Shown here piece after piece: positions 52,849 to 62,416 of a stretch of DNA of 64,000 nucleotides. The translations under genes and the position numbers were made by a program. The notes below the pieces were generated by a model. The model worked only from the letters and a program-made list of their open reading frames with translations. It was not told the DNA's origin and did not search any database. The DNA is from Acinetobacter bouvetii DSM 14964 = CIP 107468 (lineage in GTDB: Bacteria > Pseudomonadota > Gammaproteobacteria > Pseudomonadales > Moraxellaceae): NCBI RefSeq assembly GCF_000368865.1, contig NZ_KB849725.1:428082-492081 (forward strand), in the 5' to 3' direction. Every line of letters begins with the position of its first letter. Positions within the stretch are counted from its first letter, which is position 1.

Positions 52849-53952
52849 TTATTTTTGAAAAATATATTCTTCATTAATTTGATTTACGGCTGCTGTTCCC
52901 ATCAGCGCCATCGTAATTTCAAATTCTTCTTTCAATATTTTAATGACATGCGCGACGCCCAATGCGCCGGCGCTGGCCAAGCCGTAAATGGCTGGACGGC
53001 CAATCAGCACCGCAGAAGCGCCCAAAGCAATGGCTTTAAACACATCTGAGCCGCGGCGGATGCCGCCGTCATACAGCAGCGGGAAATCGGCCGGCACGGC
53101 TTTTTTGATCAGCTGCAAAGCGGTCAGCGGGGGGATGCCGGTATCTAAAACCCGCCCGCCGTGATTGGAGACAATGATGCCCTGCGCCCCGTGCTGAATC
53201 GCCAGTTTTGCGTCCTGCGGATGCAGAATGCCTTTTAAAATGACGGGCAATGAGGTCTGCTGCGCCAGCCAAGCAATGTCATCCCAGGTCGGCGCGATTT
53301 TCATCAGGCCCTTAAAAACAGGATGATCGCCTTGCTTGAGTGCGGGCAGGGGAATGTGCGCAGGCGTATGCGGATGCTGCATGCCTTCAGGCAGATGGAA
53401 AAAGACGCTGCGTTCACGGTCGCGGATGCCGGTGTGCGGTGAATCTACTGTTACCACAATGGCTTTAAAATTCTGCGCTTCCGCCAGCTGGACCAAGGCC
53501 CGTGATTTTTCCCGGTCACCTTGCCAATACAGCTGAAACCATTTGTAAGGGTTTTCAGCTTTCAGCGCGCGCATATCGGTATTGCTGAAATTGCTCAGCA
53601 CCATATTGCTGCCCAGCACTTCAGCGGCCAGCGCGCAAGCTGCTTCTGCATCGGGATGGAACTGCTGCTGATGGCCAATCGGCGCTAAAAAAATTGGATG
53701 CGGGAAGGTTTGCCCTAGAATTTTGCATTCCGTGCCGCCTTGCGTTAAGTCTCGCAGCATGCGCGGCCATAAATGGATATGCGCAAATTGATCTAAGTTA
53801 TTGCGCACACTGGCTTCATTCATTGCACCGCCTTGCAGATACTGCCAGACCATATCCGGCAAATGTTTCTGCGCTTCCTGTTCATAGTCGGCAATGGTTT
53901 GCAGGTAGGGCGGAATTTGAGTCAGCGGCGGGAGAATGGCAGTCTGGTTCAT
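52849..53952 (-). CDS. FMN-dependent alpha-hydroxy-acid oxidase/dehydrogenase (LOX/GOX type)
   Basis: Members oxidise L-lactate, glycolate or related 2-hydroxy acids, with FMN. Visible are WFQLYW (FMN-binding Tyr), VTVDSPHTGIRDRE, and VSNHGGRVLDTGIPPL with the catalytic His (about residue 261) and Arg. The 367-residue length suits a soluble oxidase. It overlaps piuC by 4 bases, which is notable for an iron locus. Substrate unknown. Confidence 0.85.
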   Translation of the reverse strand: MNQTAILPPLTQIPPYLQTIADYEQEAQKHLPDMVWQYLQGGAMNEASVRNNLDQFAHIHLWPRMLRDLTQGGTECKILGQTFPHPIFLAPIGHQQQFHPDAEAACALAAEVLGSNMVLSNFSNTDMRALKAENPYKWFQLYWQGDREKSRALVQLAEAQNFKAIVVTVDSPHTGIRDRERSVFFHLPEGMQHPHTPAHIPLPALKQGDHPVFKGLMKIAPTWDDIAWLAQQTSLPVILKGILHPQDAKLAIQHGAQGIIVSNHGGRVLDTGIPPLTALQLIKKAVPADFPLLYDGGIRRGSDVFKAIALGASAVLIGRPAIYGLASAGALGVAHVIKILKEEFEITMALMGTAAVNQINEEYIFQK

Positions 53953-54632
53953 AGCTCAGCCCATTGGCGCAATAAGTTATGATAATGGCTGGTCAAATTG
54001 ACGGTTTCTTCGCAGTCGCCCAATTTTTGACGCAGCTGGATAATGGTCATATCTAAATTAAACAGCATGGAGCGCTGCCAGTCATCTTTCACCATGCTTT
54101 GAATCCAAGTAAATGATGCGATGCGCGCGCCTTGCGTGACCGGTTCAACGCGGTGCAGGCTGGTGGCTGGGTAAACAATGGCATCGCCGGCATCCAGCTT
54201 GACTTCATGCGCGCCGTAAGTGTCTTCAATCACCAGTTCTCCGCCTTCGTATTCATCGGGTTCCGACAGGAAGATGGTCATGGAGACATCGGTCCGAACG
54301 GCTTTATTTTTTTCTGCATAGAAGTGAACGGCATTGTCGACATGATTGCCGTAATGCCCTGTGTCCTGATAGCAGTTGAAAAGCGGCGGCAGGATGTCCT
54401 TGGGCAAGGCAAAGGATTGAATCAGGGCGCTGTGCTTAATCTGCTGCAGGACAAACTGATTCAGTTCCTGATACAGCGGGCTGTCTAAATTGATCTGCAG
54501 GTTATTCTTAATCTGCTGCGCCTGGCCGCCGGCGGTCTTTTTGCCGGATACCCACTGGTTATCCTGTTCCATGGCTTGGCGGATAGATTGGACTTGTTCT
54601 TTGCTGAGGACATTCGGAACATGGAGCAGCAT
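53949..54632 (-). CDS. piuC: PiuC/YbiX Fe(II)-2-oxoglutarate dioxygenase (PKHD-type)
   Basis: The 227-residue protein has the HxD...H iron site (YGNHVDNAVHF with His and Asp, and SLHRVEPV with the distal His) and the 2OG-binding Arg in VTQGARIASFTWIQS. PiuC/YbiX is encoded next to Fiu/PiuA-type catechol siderophore receptors in Pseudomonas and E. coli; its substrate is not established. The start has no good ribosome binding site. Confidence 0.9.
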   Translation of the reverse strand: MLLHVPNVLSKEQVQSIRQAMEQDNQWVSGKKTAGGQAQQIKNNLQINLDSPLYQELNQFVLQQIKHSALIQSFALPKDILPPLFNCYQDTGHYGNHVDNAVHFYAEKNKAVRTDVSMTIFLSEPDEYEGGELVIEDTYGAHEVKLDAGDAIVYPATSLHRVEPVTQGARIASFTWIQSMVKDDWQRSMLFNLDMTIIQLRQKLGDCEETVNLTSHYHNLLRQWAEL

Positions 54633-54677
54633 GGCAGTGGCCTGATCGGTAAATTGCGGGTAGATACAAGCATAAAT

Positions 54678-54712
54678 AAAAAAAGCCCTAATACAAGATT
54701 AAGGCCTTTTTT
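54678..54712 (-). terminator. intrinsic terminator after the Fiu/PiuA-type receptor
   Basis: GCCCTAAT / ATTAAGGC (one mismatch) with a 5-base loop and U7 on the minus strand. It lies between the receptor and piuC, so piuC depends on read-through or its own promoter. Confidence 0.85.
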
Positions 54713-54724
54713 ATTCTTCTTGAC

Positions 54725-57028
54725 TTAGAATTTAAAGTTGAACGTTAAGCGGTAATTGCGTTCAGCGCCAGCAATATAGCGCAAGCCGCCGCGGTTAATG
54801 CTGGAAATGTAGTCTTCATCAAACAGGTTGTTGATGTTCAGCTGGATGCCGACATTTGGGGTGGCTTGATAACCGATCATTGAATCAAAAACCCAGTAGT
54901 CTGGAATCACTGAAGGCCCAACCGCATTGCCGTCTTTACTTTTGGTCATTTCGCCGTTATAGCGCGCGCCGCTGCCAATGCTCCATTTGTCCATGCTGTA
55001 GGTTGTCCACATTGTGAATGCATCAGATGGGGTAAATGGCATATTGCTTGAACCATCTGCAGAAACCAATTGGCTGCTGGCCGCTTGAGTGACGTTTTTG
55101 ATGTCTGTTTTTTGATGGGTATAGCCGGCAGTGACTTGCCAATGGTCATTTAAGCTGCCGATCACGCCGAGTTCAACGCCTTTAACGGTCTTTTCACCGG
55201 TCTGGTAATAGAGTTCGCCGTCTTTTTCCAGTTCATTCGTCAGCTCAGTTTGGAAAAGCGCACCCGTTAACAGCAAGCGGCTATCCAAGAACTCCCATTT
55301 TGCGCCCACTTCGACAGTATTGATTTCTTGCGGATCGAGTTCTAAGTTGTTATTGCTGCTGGCCGATCCTGACGGCGCAAAAACGTTTGCATTGCCAATA
55401 CCGTCACCGCCGGTAATTGTGCCAGGGGCTTGCTGCTGGACTGCATAGTTGGCATACAGGCTGCCATTCGGCGTTGGCTTGTAAAGCGCGCCGACTTTCC
55501 AGTTGAATAGATTGCCGTCATCTTTTAGGTTAACCGCTTCATATTTTGCCGGCTGGCCTGATGCCGCTGTATTCACAAAAGAATCAGAATCAAGCTTATA
55601 GCGGTCTAAGCGGATGCCGCCATTTACTGAAAATTTCGGTGAAAGTGCAATGGTGTCGAAGGCAAAAATAGAATAAGTATCCATCTGGCCTTCAGAATCA
55701 CCATTGCCGTTGGTGTTGCGCACTAGCGCCGTATGTACGGTGCCTTGCGGGTTATACAGTGAGTTTGTTCCAGTGACAGTCGCCGTCCAGCCTCGGGTTT
55801 TCATTTCTTCACGAGTAAATTCAACCCCTGTGCTGACATCATGTTTGAGCCGCCCCGTATTGAAGCTTGTGACTAAGCTGGTTTGGTTCGTGATGATTTC
55901 ATTTTCAGTATCGCCGTTGTTTGCGCTGCCTGAAACACGCATGGCGGATGCATCATTCGGATTGGCTGGATTGGTCGTGGTGTACGCATTGCCTGAGAAG
56001 GTGCTTAGGTACTGGTGCTCAGTTTTACCCCAGCGCGCGGTATTGGCCAGCTTGGTTTTTTCAGAGATATCGTATTCAATACGGGCGGTTGCCATATCTG
56101 CGGAAACATCATCAAAGTCTTCCGGAGCGCCATAGTAATTGGACGTATCCACTTTATGGCTGTTCAGATAATTGGCTAAACTTTTAATCGCCGCATTGGT
56201 GCTTTTATTGGCATCAAAACCGGGCACGCCCACAGTCGGGATGCCGCCATCCAGTTTGTTATCCTGTTCCGTATGTAAATAATCTAAAAATACCCGCAAG
56301 TCTGTGCCTAAGCCAAAGCCCAAAGAAGACGCGATGGCCCATTTTTTATTTTCCACGCCGTCACGGCCAATGCCGTCTGCGTTTTCCCCCATCGCATTCA
56401 AGCGGATGGCCGTGGTTTCATTAATTTTTTTATTCAGGTCTGCCGTTGCGCGGTAGTAATCATCTGAACCGAAGCCTAGAGTTGCACTGTTTGAATCTTC
56501 AAGATTTGCATGCTTGGTAGAAAGGTTGATTGAACCTGATGCAGCTGTACGGCCATTATCGGTGCCGGCAGGGCCTTTAAATACTTCGATTTGCTCATAG
56601 TTGAACATATCCCGCGTCACGTTGCCCAGATCACGCACGCCGTCAATAAAAATACTGTTGGCTGTGTCAAAACCGCGCATAGTGACGGCATCACCCGTAT
56701 TCATTCGGCCATTTTCCCCCAAAGAAAAAGTGCCTACACCGGGAACGTTGCGCAATGCTTCGGTCAGGGTGGTGGCATTTTGTTCTTTTAATACTTTTTC
56801 AGGAATAATGGCAACAGTTTGCGTCGTATTCAGAACAGGCTGAGTGAACTTAGCCGAGCTTAACGTATCTTTTTTATAAGCGTTCTCAGCGGCAGCTTCC
56901 ACCTGAATGGTTGGAAGGCGCGTTGACTGCTGTTCTGAGTCAGCGGCATGCGCAGTCAGCGGCAATGTTGCTGCCAGAGCAACGAGAGATACTGTTTTAC
57001 TGTGTTTGCGGCTTTTAATCTGTGCCAT
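54725..57028 (-). CDS. piuA: TonB-dependent catechol siderophore receptor, Fiu/PiuA type
   Basis: The 767-residue outer-membrane receptor starts MAQIKSRKHSKTVSLVALAA with a signal peptide ending HAAD. A plug domain follows (TTQTVAIIPEKVLKEQNATT, DAVTMRGFDTANSIFIDGVRD, VFKGPAGTDNGRTAASGSINL), then the beta-barrel ending in NYRLTFNFKF. Plug and barrel match E. coli Fiu closely (for example VDTSNYYG, GIPTVGVPG). Fiu binds monomeric catechols such as DHBS and takes up catechol-conjugated drugs. piuC follows it. Symbol by resemblance. Confidence 0.9.
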   Translation of the reverse strand: MAQIKSRKHSKTVSLVALAATLPLTAHAADSEQQSTRLPTIQVEAAAENAYKKDTLSSAKFTQPVLNTTQTVAIIPEKVLKEQNATTLTEALRNVPGVGTFSLGENGRMNTGDAVTMRGFDTANSIFIDGVRDLGNVTRDMFNYEQIEVFKGPAGTDNGRTAASGSINLSTKHANLEDSNSATLGFGSDDYYRATADLNKKINETTAIRLNAMGENADGIGRDGVENKKWAIASSLGFGLGTDLRVFLDYLHTEQDNKLDGGIPTVGVPGFDANKSTNAAIKSLANYLNSHKVDTSNYYGAPEDFDDVSADMATARIEYDISEKTKLANTARWGKTEHQYLSTFSGNAYTTTNPANPNDASAMRVSGSANNGDTENEIITNQTSLVTSFNTGRLKHDVSTGVEFTREEMKTRGWTATVTGTNSLYNPQGTVHTALVRNTNGNGDSEGQMDTYSIFAFDTIALSPKFSVNGGIRLDRYKLDSDSFVNTAASGQPAKYEAVNLKDDGNLFNWKVGALYKPTPNGSLYANYAVQQQAPGTITGGDGIGNANVFAPSGSASSNNNLELDPQEINTVEVGAKWEFLDSRLLLTGALFQTELTNELEKDGELYYQTGEKTVKGVELGVIGSLNDHWQVTAGYTHQKTDIKNVTQAASSQLVSADGSSNMPFTPSDAFTMWTTYSMDKWSIGSGARYNGEMTKSKDGNAVGPSVIPDYWVFDSMIGYQATPNVGIQLNINNLFDEDYISSINRGGLRYIAGAERNYRLTFNFKF

Positions 57029-57141
57029 GGTGAAGTCCTGAGATCGTAAGGAAAGAACCATTGCTGCATCGATGTTCACAACTCCATGAAGCAGCAATGG
57101 ATGAATTGTTATGGCCTGTAACAATTGTGAGTGAATTCTAT

Positions 57142-57156
57142 TGATAATAGTTATCA
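57142..57156. promoter_or_regulatory. Fur-like site upstream of piuA
   Basis: TGATAA-TAG-TTATCA, a perfect 6-bp inverted repeat that fits the GATAAT-like Fur core, about 114 bases upstream of the receptor start. Supported by position and the gene's role. Confidence 0.6.
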
Positions 57157-57401
57157 TTAACAATATTAAAATCATTTATTTTTATTCGAAAAAAATGTTT
57201 AAACAAAGAAAGGCTATTTGTAAAAACAATTAAAAAAAGCCTGTTTGGTGATGATTTTTATCGATTTTTTACTAAAAGATAAATTTTTTTTGAAAGTATT
57301 TGGCTTTCTCGGAAAGCAGAAGGGAGGATTTCTTTAATTCTGCGTACCATTTTTCCGGCAAGCTAGAGCTTTAAAGTTGCACAGCAAAACGCTGCGCATA
57401 A

Positions 57402-57427
57402 AAATAGCCTCGATGAAGAGGCTATTT
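57402..57427 (-). terminator. intrinsic terminator after the second receptor
   Basis: AAATAGCCTC / GAGGCTATTT with a 6-base loop; the minus strand continues into a U5 tract. Confidence 0.85.
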
Positions 57428-57433
57428 AAAATA

Positions 57434-57457
57434 GCTCCCATAATTAATTATGGGAGC
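57434..57457. repeat. perfect 24-bp palindrome after the second receptor
   Basis: Two complementary 12-base arms (GCTCCCATAATT and its complement) with no loop, 10 bases past the stop codon. It may be a transcript-end hairpin working with the terminator next to it. Confidence 0.7.
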
Positions 57458-57466
57458 CAGCTTTGA

Positions 57467-59722
57467 TTAGTATTTGAAGTTCACAGACAATACTGCGTTG
57501 CGGCCTTCAGCTTCAGTTGCATAGTGAGATGCATAAGCTTTAGTAAAGTAGCGCTCATCAGATAAGTTGTTCACATTTAACTGTAAATCAACATTCTTGT
57601 TCACGTTATAGCGCGCCATAGCATCGTAGCGAACATAGCCTGGCACCCATTTGGTATTGGCTAAATCACCATATACTTTATCCATGGCAATCGCGCCAGC
57701 GCCCAACGTTAATTGAGGCATTACTTGATACGTTGTCCACAATGTTGCAGAGTTTTTCGCAACGTTTGGCATTACATTGCCGTTATAAACAGTTTGGTCT
57801 GTACATGTTGTACCGCGGCAGCTGACACCGTTTTTAGTGGATTCGCTGTCAAGGTAGGTATAGCCTGCAGAAACTGCCCATTTGTCAGTAATGTTGCCGT
57901 TTAAGCCCAGTTCAAAACCGTCAACTTTGCTGGCGCCGCCATTGGTTGTAGTGTTTGCATCAAGTGAGATGCGGGTATTTTGCTTTTCTGTACGGAAAAT
58001 CGCTGCGGTTAAGTTTAATTTGTCGTTAAACAAATCCCACTTTGTACCAATCTCAAATGTACGGCTTTCTTCAGGATCTAGATCCTTGTTGACAGCAGTA
58101 ACAGCTGTTTCAGAACCATCACCGGCATCGACACCCACGGGATTGGCAGAAGTTGCGAAACTTGCATAAATGCTGCCATTTTCTGCCGGTTTAAAGGTTA
58201 AGCCAGCCTGATAAGAGAAAAAGTCCGTATCGCTTTCAATTTTAGCGCCTGTGGCATTGGTTTTTAATTCTGTTTCGAACTTATCCCAACGCAGTCCCAA
58301 ATCTAATAGCCATTGCGGATTAAATTCAATGCTGTCTAATAGATAAACTGAAGTGGTTTGAGCAGTTGTCGTTGTTACTGCTTTATTTGCAGAGATGCTG
58401 CCTAACCATGGATCGCGTGAGTTTGGACTATAAGCATCTGTACACCAATAGTTAGATGCAGCGCCAATAAGGCCTGAACAGCCATTTGATGCATTAAGAT
58501 TAGGTACGCCATTTGGTAATGTTGTTGTTGTGACACCTAGATCTTTAATTGAATAGTTGCCTTTATCAGATTCTTGATCTGAGTATTCTGCACCCACATT
58601 AAAGCTGTGTTTAATTGAACCAGTATTAAATTTGCCCGTTAAAGCCAATTGGTCAGTAAAAGTATTGGTATCTGTAATTCTTGAGTTAGCACGGCGAGCT
58701 ACACTTCCATTAGCAATATTGCCTTTTGAGTCGTCTGGCTGCGTCCATAGATAATCATTTTTAGAATTGCTGTAAACCGCAGTATTGCTGATGGTTAAGT
58801 TGTCAGCAAGGTCATGTTCAAGCTTGATTGTGCCAATTTGGTTTTCCTGCTTCTGGAAATCACGGTCTAACCAGCCATAGTAAACGCCTTGTTTTACATC
58901 CAGCGGTTTGCCGGCAGCTTTGCCGTCTGTCCAATAAGGAACACCTGAGTCAGGGGTATCGTCAGATTTAAGGTAGTAGTAGCTTAAAGTTGCGCGGGTC
59001 GGAGTGTCTAGACCAAAAGTAATGCTTGGCGCAATACCAACGCGGGCATATTCAGCGCCGTCAGCTTGGCCGGCTTTTTCATTGTGGTGGCCCATGATTG
59101 CAACACGGGCAGCAATGCCGTTGCCAAAATCTTTGTTGCCGTCTAGCGTAATGCGCTGATAGTTATCTGTGCCTGCGCCAACAGAGCCTTCCAAGAAGTC
59201 GCCTTTTTTAGCCACTTTAGAAATCATGTTGATGCTGCCGCCAGCACTACCAGCACCGCCTAAAGCAGAAGCAGAGCCTTTGGTGACTTCAACTTGCTCT
59301 ACTGCAAACATTTCACGGTTTTGCGAAGATGCACTGCGGATACCGTCCACATACATTGAGCTTTCAGAGCTGTAGCCGCGGATAAATGGACGGTCGCCAT
59401 TCGGGTTGCCGCCTTCACCTGCGCCCAGGGTAATGCCCGGCACAGTACGTAAAGCATCGCTCAAAGTCGTGACTTGAGTATCTTCAATCAGCTGCTTAGA
59501 AATCACCGAAACAGATTTTGGCGTATCCAATAAAGGAGCAACATATTTTGCGTTTGCAGATTTGTCTACTTTTAAGCTTTGTTGTTGTTCAGCAGCAACT
59601 TCTTGATTAATTGTCGGAAGCTGAGTGACTTGTTCCTGAGCGAATGCATTGACTGCAATCATAGACAGTGATGAAGCAATCGCAGAGGATACAATTTTCT
59701 TACGTGTTTTGATGAAGGCCAT
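57467..59722 (-). CDS. TonB-dependent siderophore receptor (second)
   Basis: The 751-residue receptor has a signal peptide ending NAFAQ. A TonB-dependent plug follows (DTPKSVSVISKQLIEDTQVT, RPFIRGYSSESSMYVDGIRS, VTKGSASALGGAGSAGGSINM), then a barrel ending in LSVNFKY. Four cysteines lie in two loops (NGCSG...YWCTD and VSCRGTTCT). Plug resemblance is to catecholate receptors, but the ligand is unknown. A Fur-like site lies upstream. Confidence 0.88.
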   Translation of the reverse strand: MAFIKTRKKIVSSAIASSLSMIAVNAFAQEQVTQLPTINQEVAAEQQQSLKVDKSANAKYVAPLLDTPKSVSVISKQLIEDTQVTTLSDALRTVPGITLGAGEGGNPNGDRPFIRGYSSESSMYVDGIRSASSQNREMFAVEQVEVTKGSASALGGAGSAGGSINMISKVAKKGDFLEGSVGAGTDNYQRITLDGNKDFGNGIAARVAIMGHHNEKAGQADGAEYARVGIAPSITFGLDTPTRATLSYYYLKSDDTPDSGVPYWTDGKAAGKPLDVKQGVYYGWLDRDFQKQENQIGTIKLEHDLADNLTISNTAVYSNSKNDYLWTQPDDSKGNIANGSVARRANSRITDTNTFTDQLALTGKFNTGSIKHSFNVGAEYSDQESDKGNYSIKDLGVTTTTLPNGVPNLNASNGCSGLIGAASNYWCTDAYSPNSRDPWLGSISANKAVTTTTAQTTSVYLLDSIEFNPQWLLDLGLRWDKFETELKTNATGAKIESDTDFFSYQAGLTFKPAENGSIYASFATSANPVGVDAGDGSETAVTAVNKDLDPEESRTFEIGTKWDLFNDKLNLTAAIFRTEKQNTRISLDANTTTNGGASKVDGFELGLNGNITDKWAVSAGYTYLDSESTKNGVSCRGTTCTDQTVYNGNVMPNVAKNSATLWTTYQVMPQLTLGAGAIAMDKVYGDLANTKWVPGYVRYDAMARYNVNKNVDLQLNVNNLSDERYFTKAYASHYATEAEGRNAVLSVNFKY

Positions 59723-59760
59723 TTCAAACCTGAGGATGCGTTGTGAATTTGTATGCGAAT

Positions 59761-59779
59761 AATAATAATTCTTATTATG
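59761..59779. promoter_or_regulatory. Fur-like site upstream of the second receptor
   Basis: AATAATAATTCTTATTATG, an A/T-rich imperfect palindrome resembling the GATAATGATAATCATTATC Fur box, 38 bases from the receptor start. Confidence 0.6.
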
Positions 59780-60176
59780 TATTGCATCTTTATGACATTG
59801 TAATTGTCAATCAATGTGTTGATATTAAATGTTAAAATTAATGATTATAACGATGGAAAAATAATAAATAGCTGTTTTTATTTGAAATATTTTATTTAAA
59901 AGGAGGTGCGGCGCTAAAAAGTATTCAGCATTTAATCCGATAGTCGTAAGGATTGTGCAGGGTTGATGAATCATTTGTTTCGCTTTGTTGCAGATTGCCG
60001 GCGGCAGCAGCAACAAAGAACAGGCAAAATCAGAACTTCAGCGCCGCCATTTGATGCGCCGTTTTATAACTCCAAACAAGATGAATAAGATGAGCCGCAG
60101 CGCAGTCCGCGTATGAATTTCAAGGCTTGTGCCGGTGCAGAAAAAATATAAGAAAAATAGGTGCTATAATGCTATT

Positions 60177-60205
60177 TTGTATATCTTTAAATGTTGTCAT
60201 ATAAT
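60177..60205 (+). promoter_or_regulatory. sigma-70 promoter for tig
   Basis: TTGTAT (-35) and TATAAT (-10) are exactly 17 bases apart; transcription would begin about 40 bases before the tig start codon. Confidence 0.75.
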
Positions 60206-60252
60206 ATGGCACTTTTTTTAAAACTGTTTATTAACAAAATATCGAGGAAGCC

Positions 60253-61584
60253 ATGCAAGTAACTTCTGAAGCGGTTTCGGGCGTTGCCCGTCGTTTAAAT
60301 GTATCTGTACCGACGAGCCGTATTAACGAGCAATTTGAAGCTCGTTTGAAACGCACTGCCAAAACTGCGAAGATCAACGGCTTCCGTCCAGGCAAAGTGC
60401 CTGTAAACGTTGTCCGCCGTGAATACGGTGCTGGCATCTATCAAGAAGTTGTCAACGACATCATCCGCGACACAGTATTCGAAGCAATTCAGCAAGAAAA
60501 AATCAATGCTGTCGGCATGCCGAACATTGACTCAACTGAAATGAAAGATGATGCTTTAGTTTATCAAGCAACTGTTGAAGTTTATCCAGAAGTTGACGTT
60601 AAATTCGAAGGCTTGGAAGTTGAACGCAAATCAGCTGAAGTGAACGACAAAGACGTTGATCAAATGATCGAAAACCTTCAAAAGCAGCGCGCTTCTTGGG
60701 CTGAAACAAAAGGCATGGCTAAAAAAGACATGCAGGTAACTTTTGATTTTGAAGGTTCTGTTGACGGCGAAAAATTTGAAGGCGGTTCTGCAGAAGACTT
60801 TAAACTTGTTTTAGGTTCTGGCCGCATGATCCCGGGCTTCGAAGACGGCATCGTTGGCATGAAGAAAGGCGAAGAGAAAGTTATTGATGTAACTTTCCCT
60901 GAAGATTACCAAGCTGAAAACTTGGCGGGTAAATCTGCGCAATTCAAAATTACTGTGAAGCTTGTTGAAAAACAAAAACTTCCAGAAATTGATGCTGAAT
61001 TCTTAAAAGTTTTCGGTTTGACTGAAGAAGAAGGCATCGAAAAATTAAAAGCTGACGTTCGCAAAAACATGGAACGTGAAGTGAAAAACGGCCTGCGTAA
61101 CCAAGTGAAAGGCGCGGCTTTCGATGCGCTTGTTGCTGCAAACGAAGTTGAACTTCCAGAAGCAATGCTGGCTCAAGAAATTGACCGTCAGCGTCAGCAA
61201 ATGATTCAGCAGTTCACGCAGCAGTTTGGTGCTCAAGGCGCTAAAGCATTTGACAGCAGCATGCTTCCAGATGACCTGTTCAAAGAACAAGCTGAGAAAT
61301 CAGTTAAGCTAGGCGTATTGGTCAGCAAAGTATTGGCTGATGCTAAACTTGAAGTTGATCAGGCGCGTGTTGATGCGTATATCGAAGATATGGCGTCTTC
61401 TTACGAAGATCCACAAGAAGTTATTGAATACTTCAATAACGATAAGCAGCAGCGCGCTCAAATCGAATCAGTCATTTTAGAAGACCAGGTTGTAGATCAT
61501 ATCTTGGCGTCTGCTAAAGTAACTGACACTACTGTTAGCTATGAAGACTTATTGAAAGAGCAGCAAGCTCGTCAGCAAGGCTAA
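60253..61584 (+). CDS. tig: trigger factor
   Basis: Trigger factor is the ribosome-bound chaperone. The ribosome-binding tail motif GFRPGKVP is at residues 43-50. The FKBP-like PPIase domain (about 160-245) and the C-terminal chaperone domain follow. At 443 residues it is full length. AGGA precedes the ATG. It is followed by clpP and clpX, a conserved cluster. Confidence 0.98.
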   Translation: MQVTSEAVSGVARRLNVSVPTSRINEQFEARLKRTAKTAKINGFRPGKVPVNVVRREYGAGIYQEVVNDIIRDTVFEAIQQEKINAVGMPNIDSTEMKDDALVYQATVEVYPEVDVKFEGLEVERKSAEVNDKDVDQMIENLQKQRASWAETKGMAKKDMQVTFDFEGSVDGEKFEGGSAEDFKLVLGSGRMIPGFEDGIVGMKKGEEKVIDVTFPEDYQAENLAGKSAQFKITVKLVEKQKLPEIDAEFLKVFGLTEEEGIEKLKADVRKNMEREVKNGLRNQVKGAAFDALVAANEVELPEAMLAQEIDRQRQQMIQQFTQQFGAQGAKAFDSSMLPDDLFKEQAEKSVKLGVLVSKVLADAKLEVDQARVDAYIEDMASSYEDPQEVIEYFNNDKQQRAQIESVILEDQVVDHILASAKVTDTTVSYEDLLKEQQARQQG

Positions 61585-61597
61585 TCCTTAGCTCAGT

Positions 61598-61628
61598 AAA
61601 AAAAAGGCGCTTTCGGCGCCTTTTTTTA
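61598..61628 (+). terminator. intrinsic terminator after tig
   Basis: AAGGCGC / GCGCCTT with a 5-base loop and T7. clpP therefore has its own promoter. Confidence 0.95.
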
Positions 61629-61781
61629 TCGGTGCGGCATAATAAAAAATTGTCCTGAATTCACAAAGCTTATGCAAAAAATATCTGTTATTTACTTGGG
61701 AACCTTTTGCAATTTCAGCAAATATCCCTCATATTGTGAATTATGGGTTGAGTCACAAAAAATTTAGGAATAAATAAACGT

Positions 61782-62387
61782 ATGTATGTTCCAACAATTG
61801 AAAACGCGCTAGTGCCGATGGTGGTAGAGCAATCTTCTCGCGGCGAGCGTTCTTTTGATATTTATTCACGCCTTTTGCGTGAACGCGTCATTTTCTTAAC
61901 CGGTGAAGTTGAAGACAACATGGCGAACTTAATTGTTGCGCAAATGCTGTTTTTAGAAGCCGAAAACCCAGATAAAGATATTCATCTCTATATCAACTCA
62001 CCAGGCGGTTCAGTGACTGCCGGTATGGCAATTTACGATACCATGCAGTTTATTAAGCCAGATGTTGTGACTTACTGCATGGGCCAAGCGGCATCTATGG
62101 GTGCTTTCCTGCTGAATGCCGGCGCGAAAGGCAAGCGCTATTGCCTTGAAAATGCCCGCGTGATGATTCACCAGCCTTTGGGCGGTTTCCGCGGCCAGGC
62201 ATCGGATATTGAAATCCATGCGCGCGAAATCCTGTTCATTAAAGAGCGCTTAAACCGCTTAATGGCGGAACACAGCGGTCAAGACTTTGAACGTGTGGCA
62301 AAAGATACCGACCGTGACAACTTTATGACTGCGCAGCAGGCAAAAGATTACGGTCTTGTGGACGAAGTTTTATCTAAACGTCCATAA
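61782..62387 (+). CDS. clpP: ATP-dependent Clp protease proteolytic subunit
   Basis: ClpP is the serine protease of the ClpXP complex. The catalytic Ser105 is in GQAASMGAF, the His130 in VMIHQPLGG, with the Asp downstream. At 201 residues it is full length. The clpX start is 29 bases after the clpP stop. Confidence 0.98.
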   Translation: MYVPTIENALVPMVVEQSSRGERSFDIYSRLLRERVIFLTGEVEDNMANLIVAQMLFLEAENPDKDIHLYINSPGGSVTAGMAIYDTMQFIKPDVVTYCMGQAASMGAFLLNAGAKGKRYCLENARVMIHQPLGGFRGQASDIEIHAREILFIKERLNRLMAEHSGQDFERVAKDTDRDNFMTAQQAKDYGLVDEVLSKRP

Positions 62388-62416
62388 GTTTTAAAGATTT
62401 ATATATTGGAGTGAAT

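Larger units (their letters stand above)
57029..57466. other. 438-bp gap between the two receptor genes
   Basis: No gene. It contains the piuA-type promoter region with a Fur-like palindrome (57142-57156), an A/T-rich stretch, and two hairpins after the second receptor (57402-57427 and 57434-57457). Confidence 0.6.
59723..60252. other. 530-bp gap between the second receptor and tig
   Basis: No gene seen. It holds the receptor promoter with a Fur-like site on one side and the tig promoter on the other. The central part (about 59890-60130) has no recognisable structure. Confidence 0.6.
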
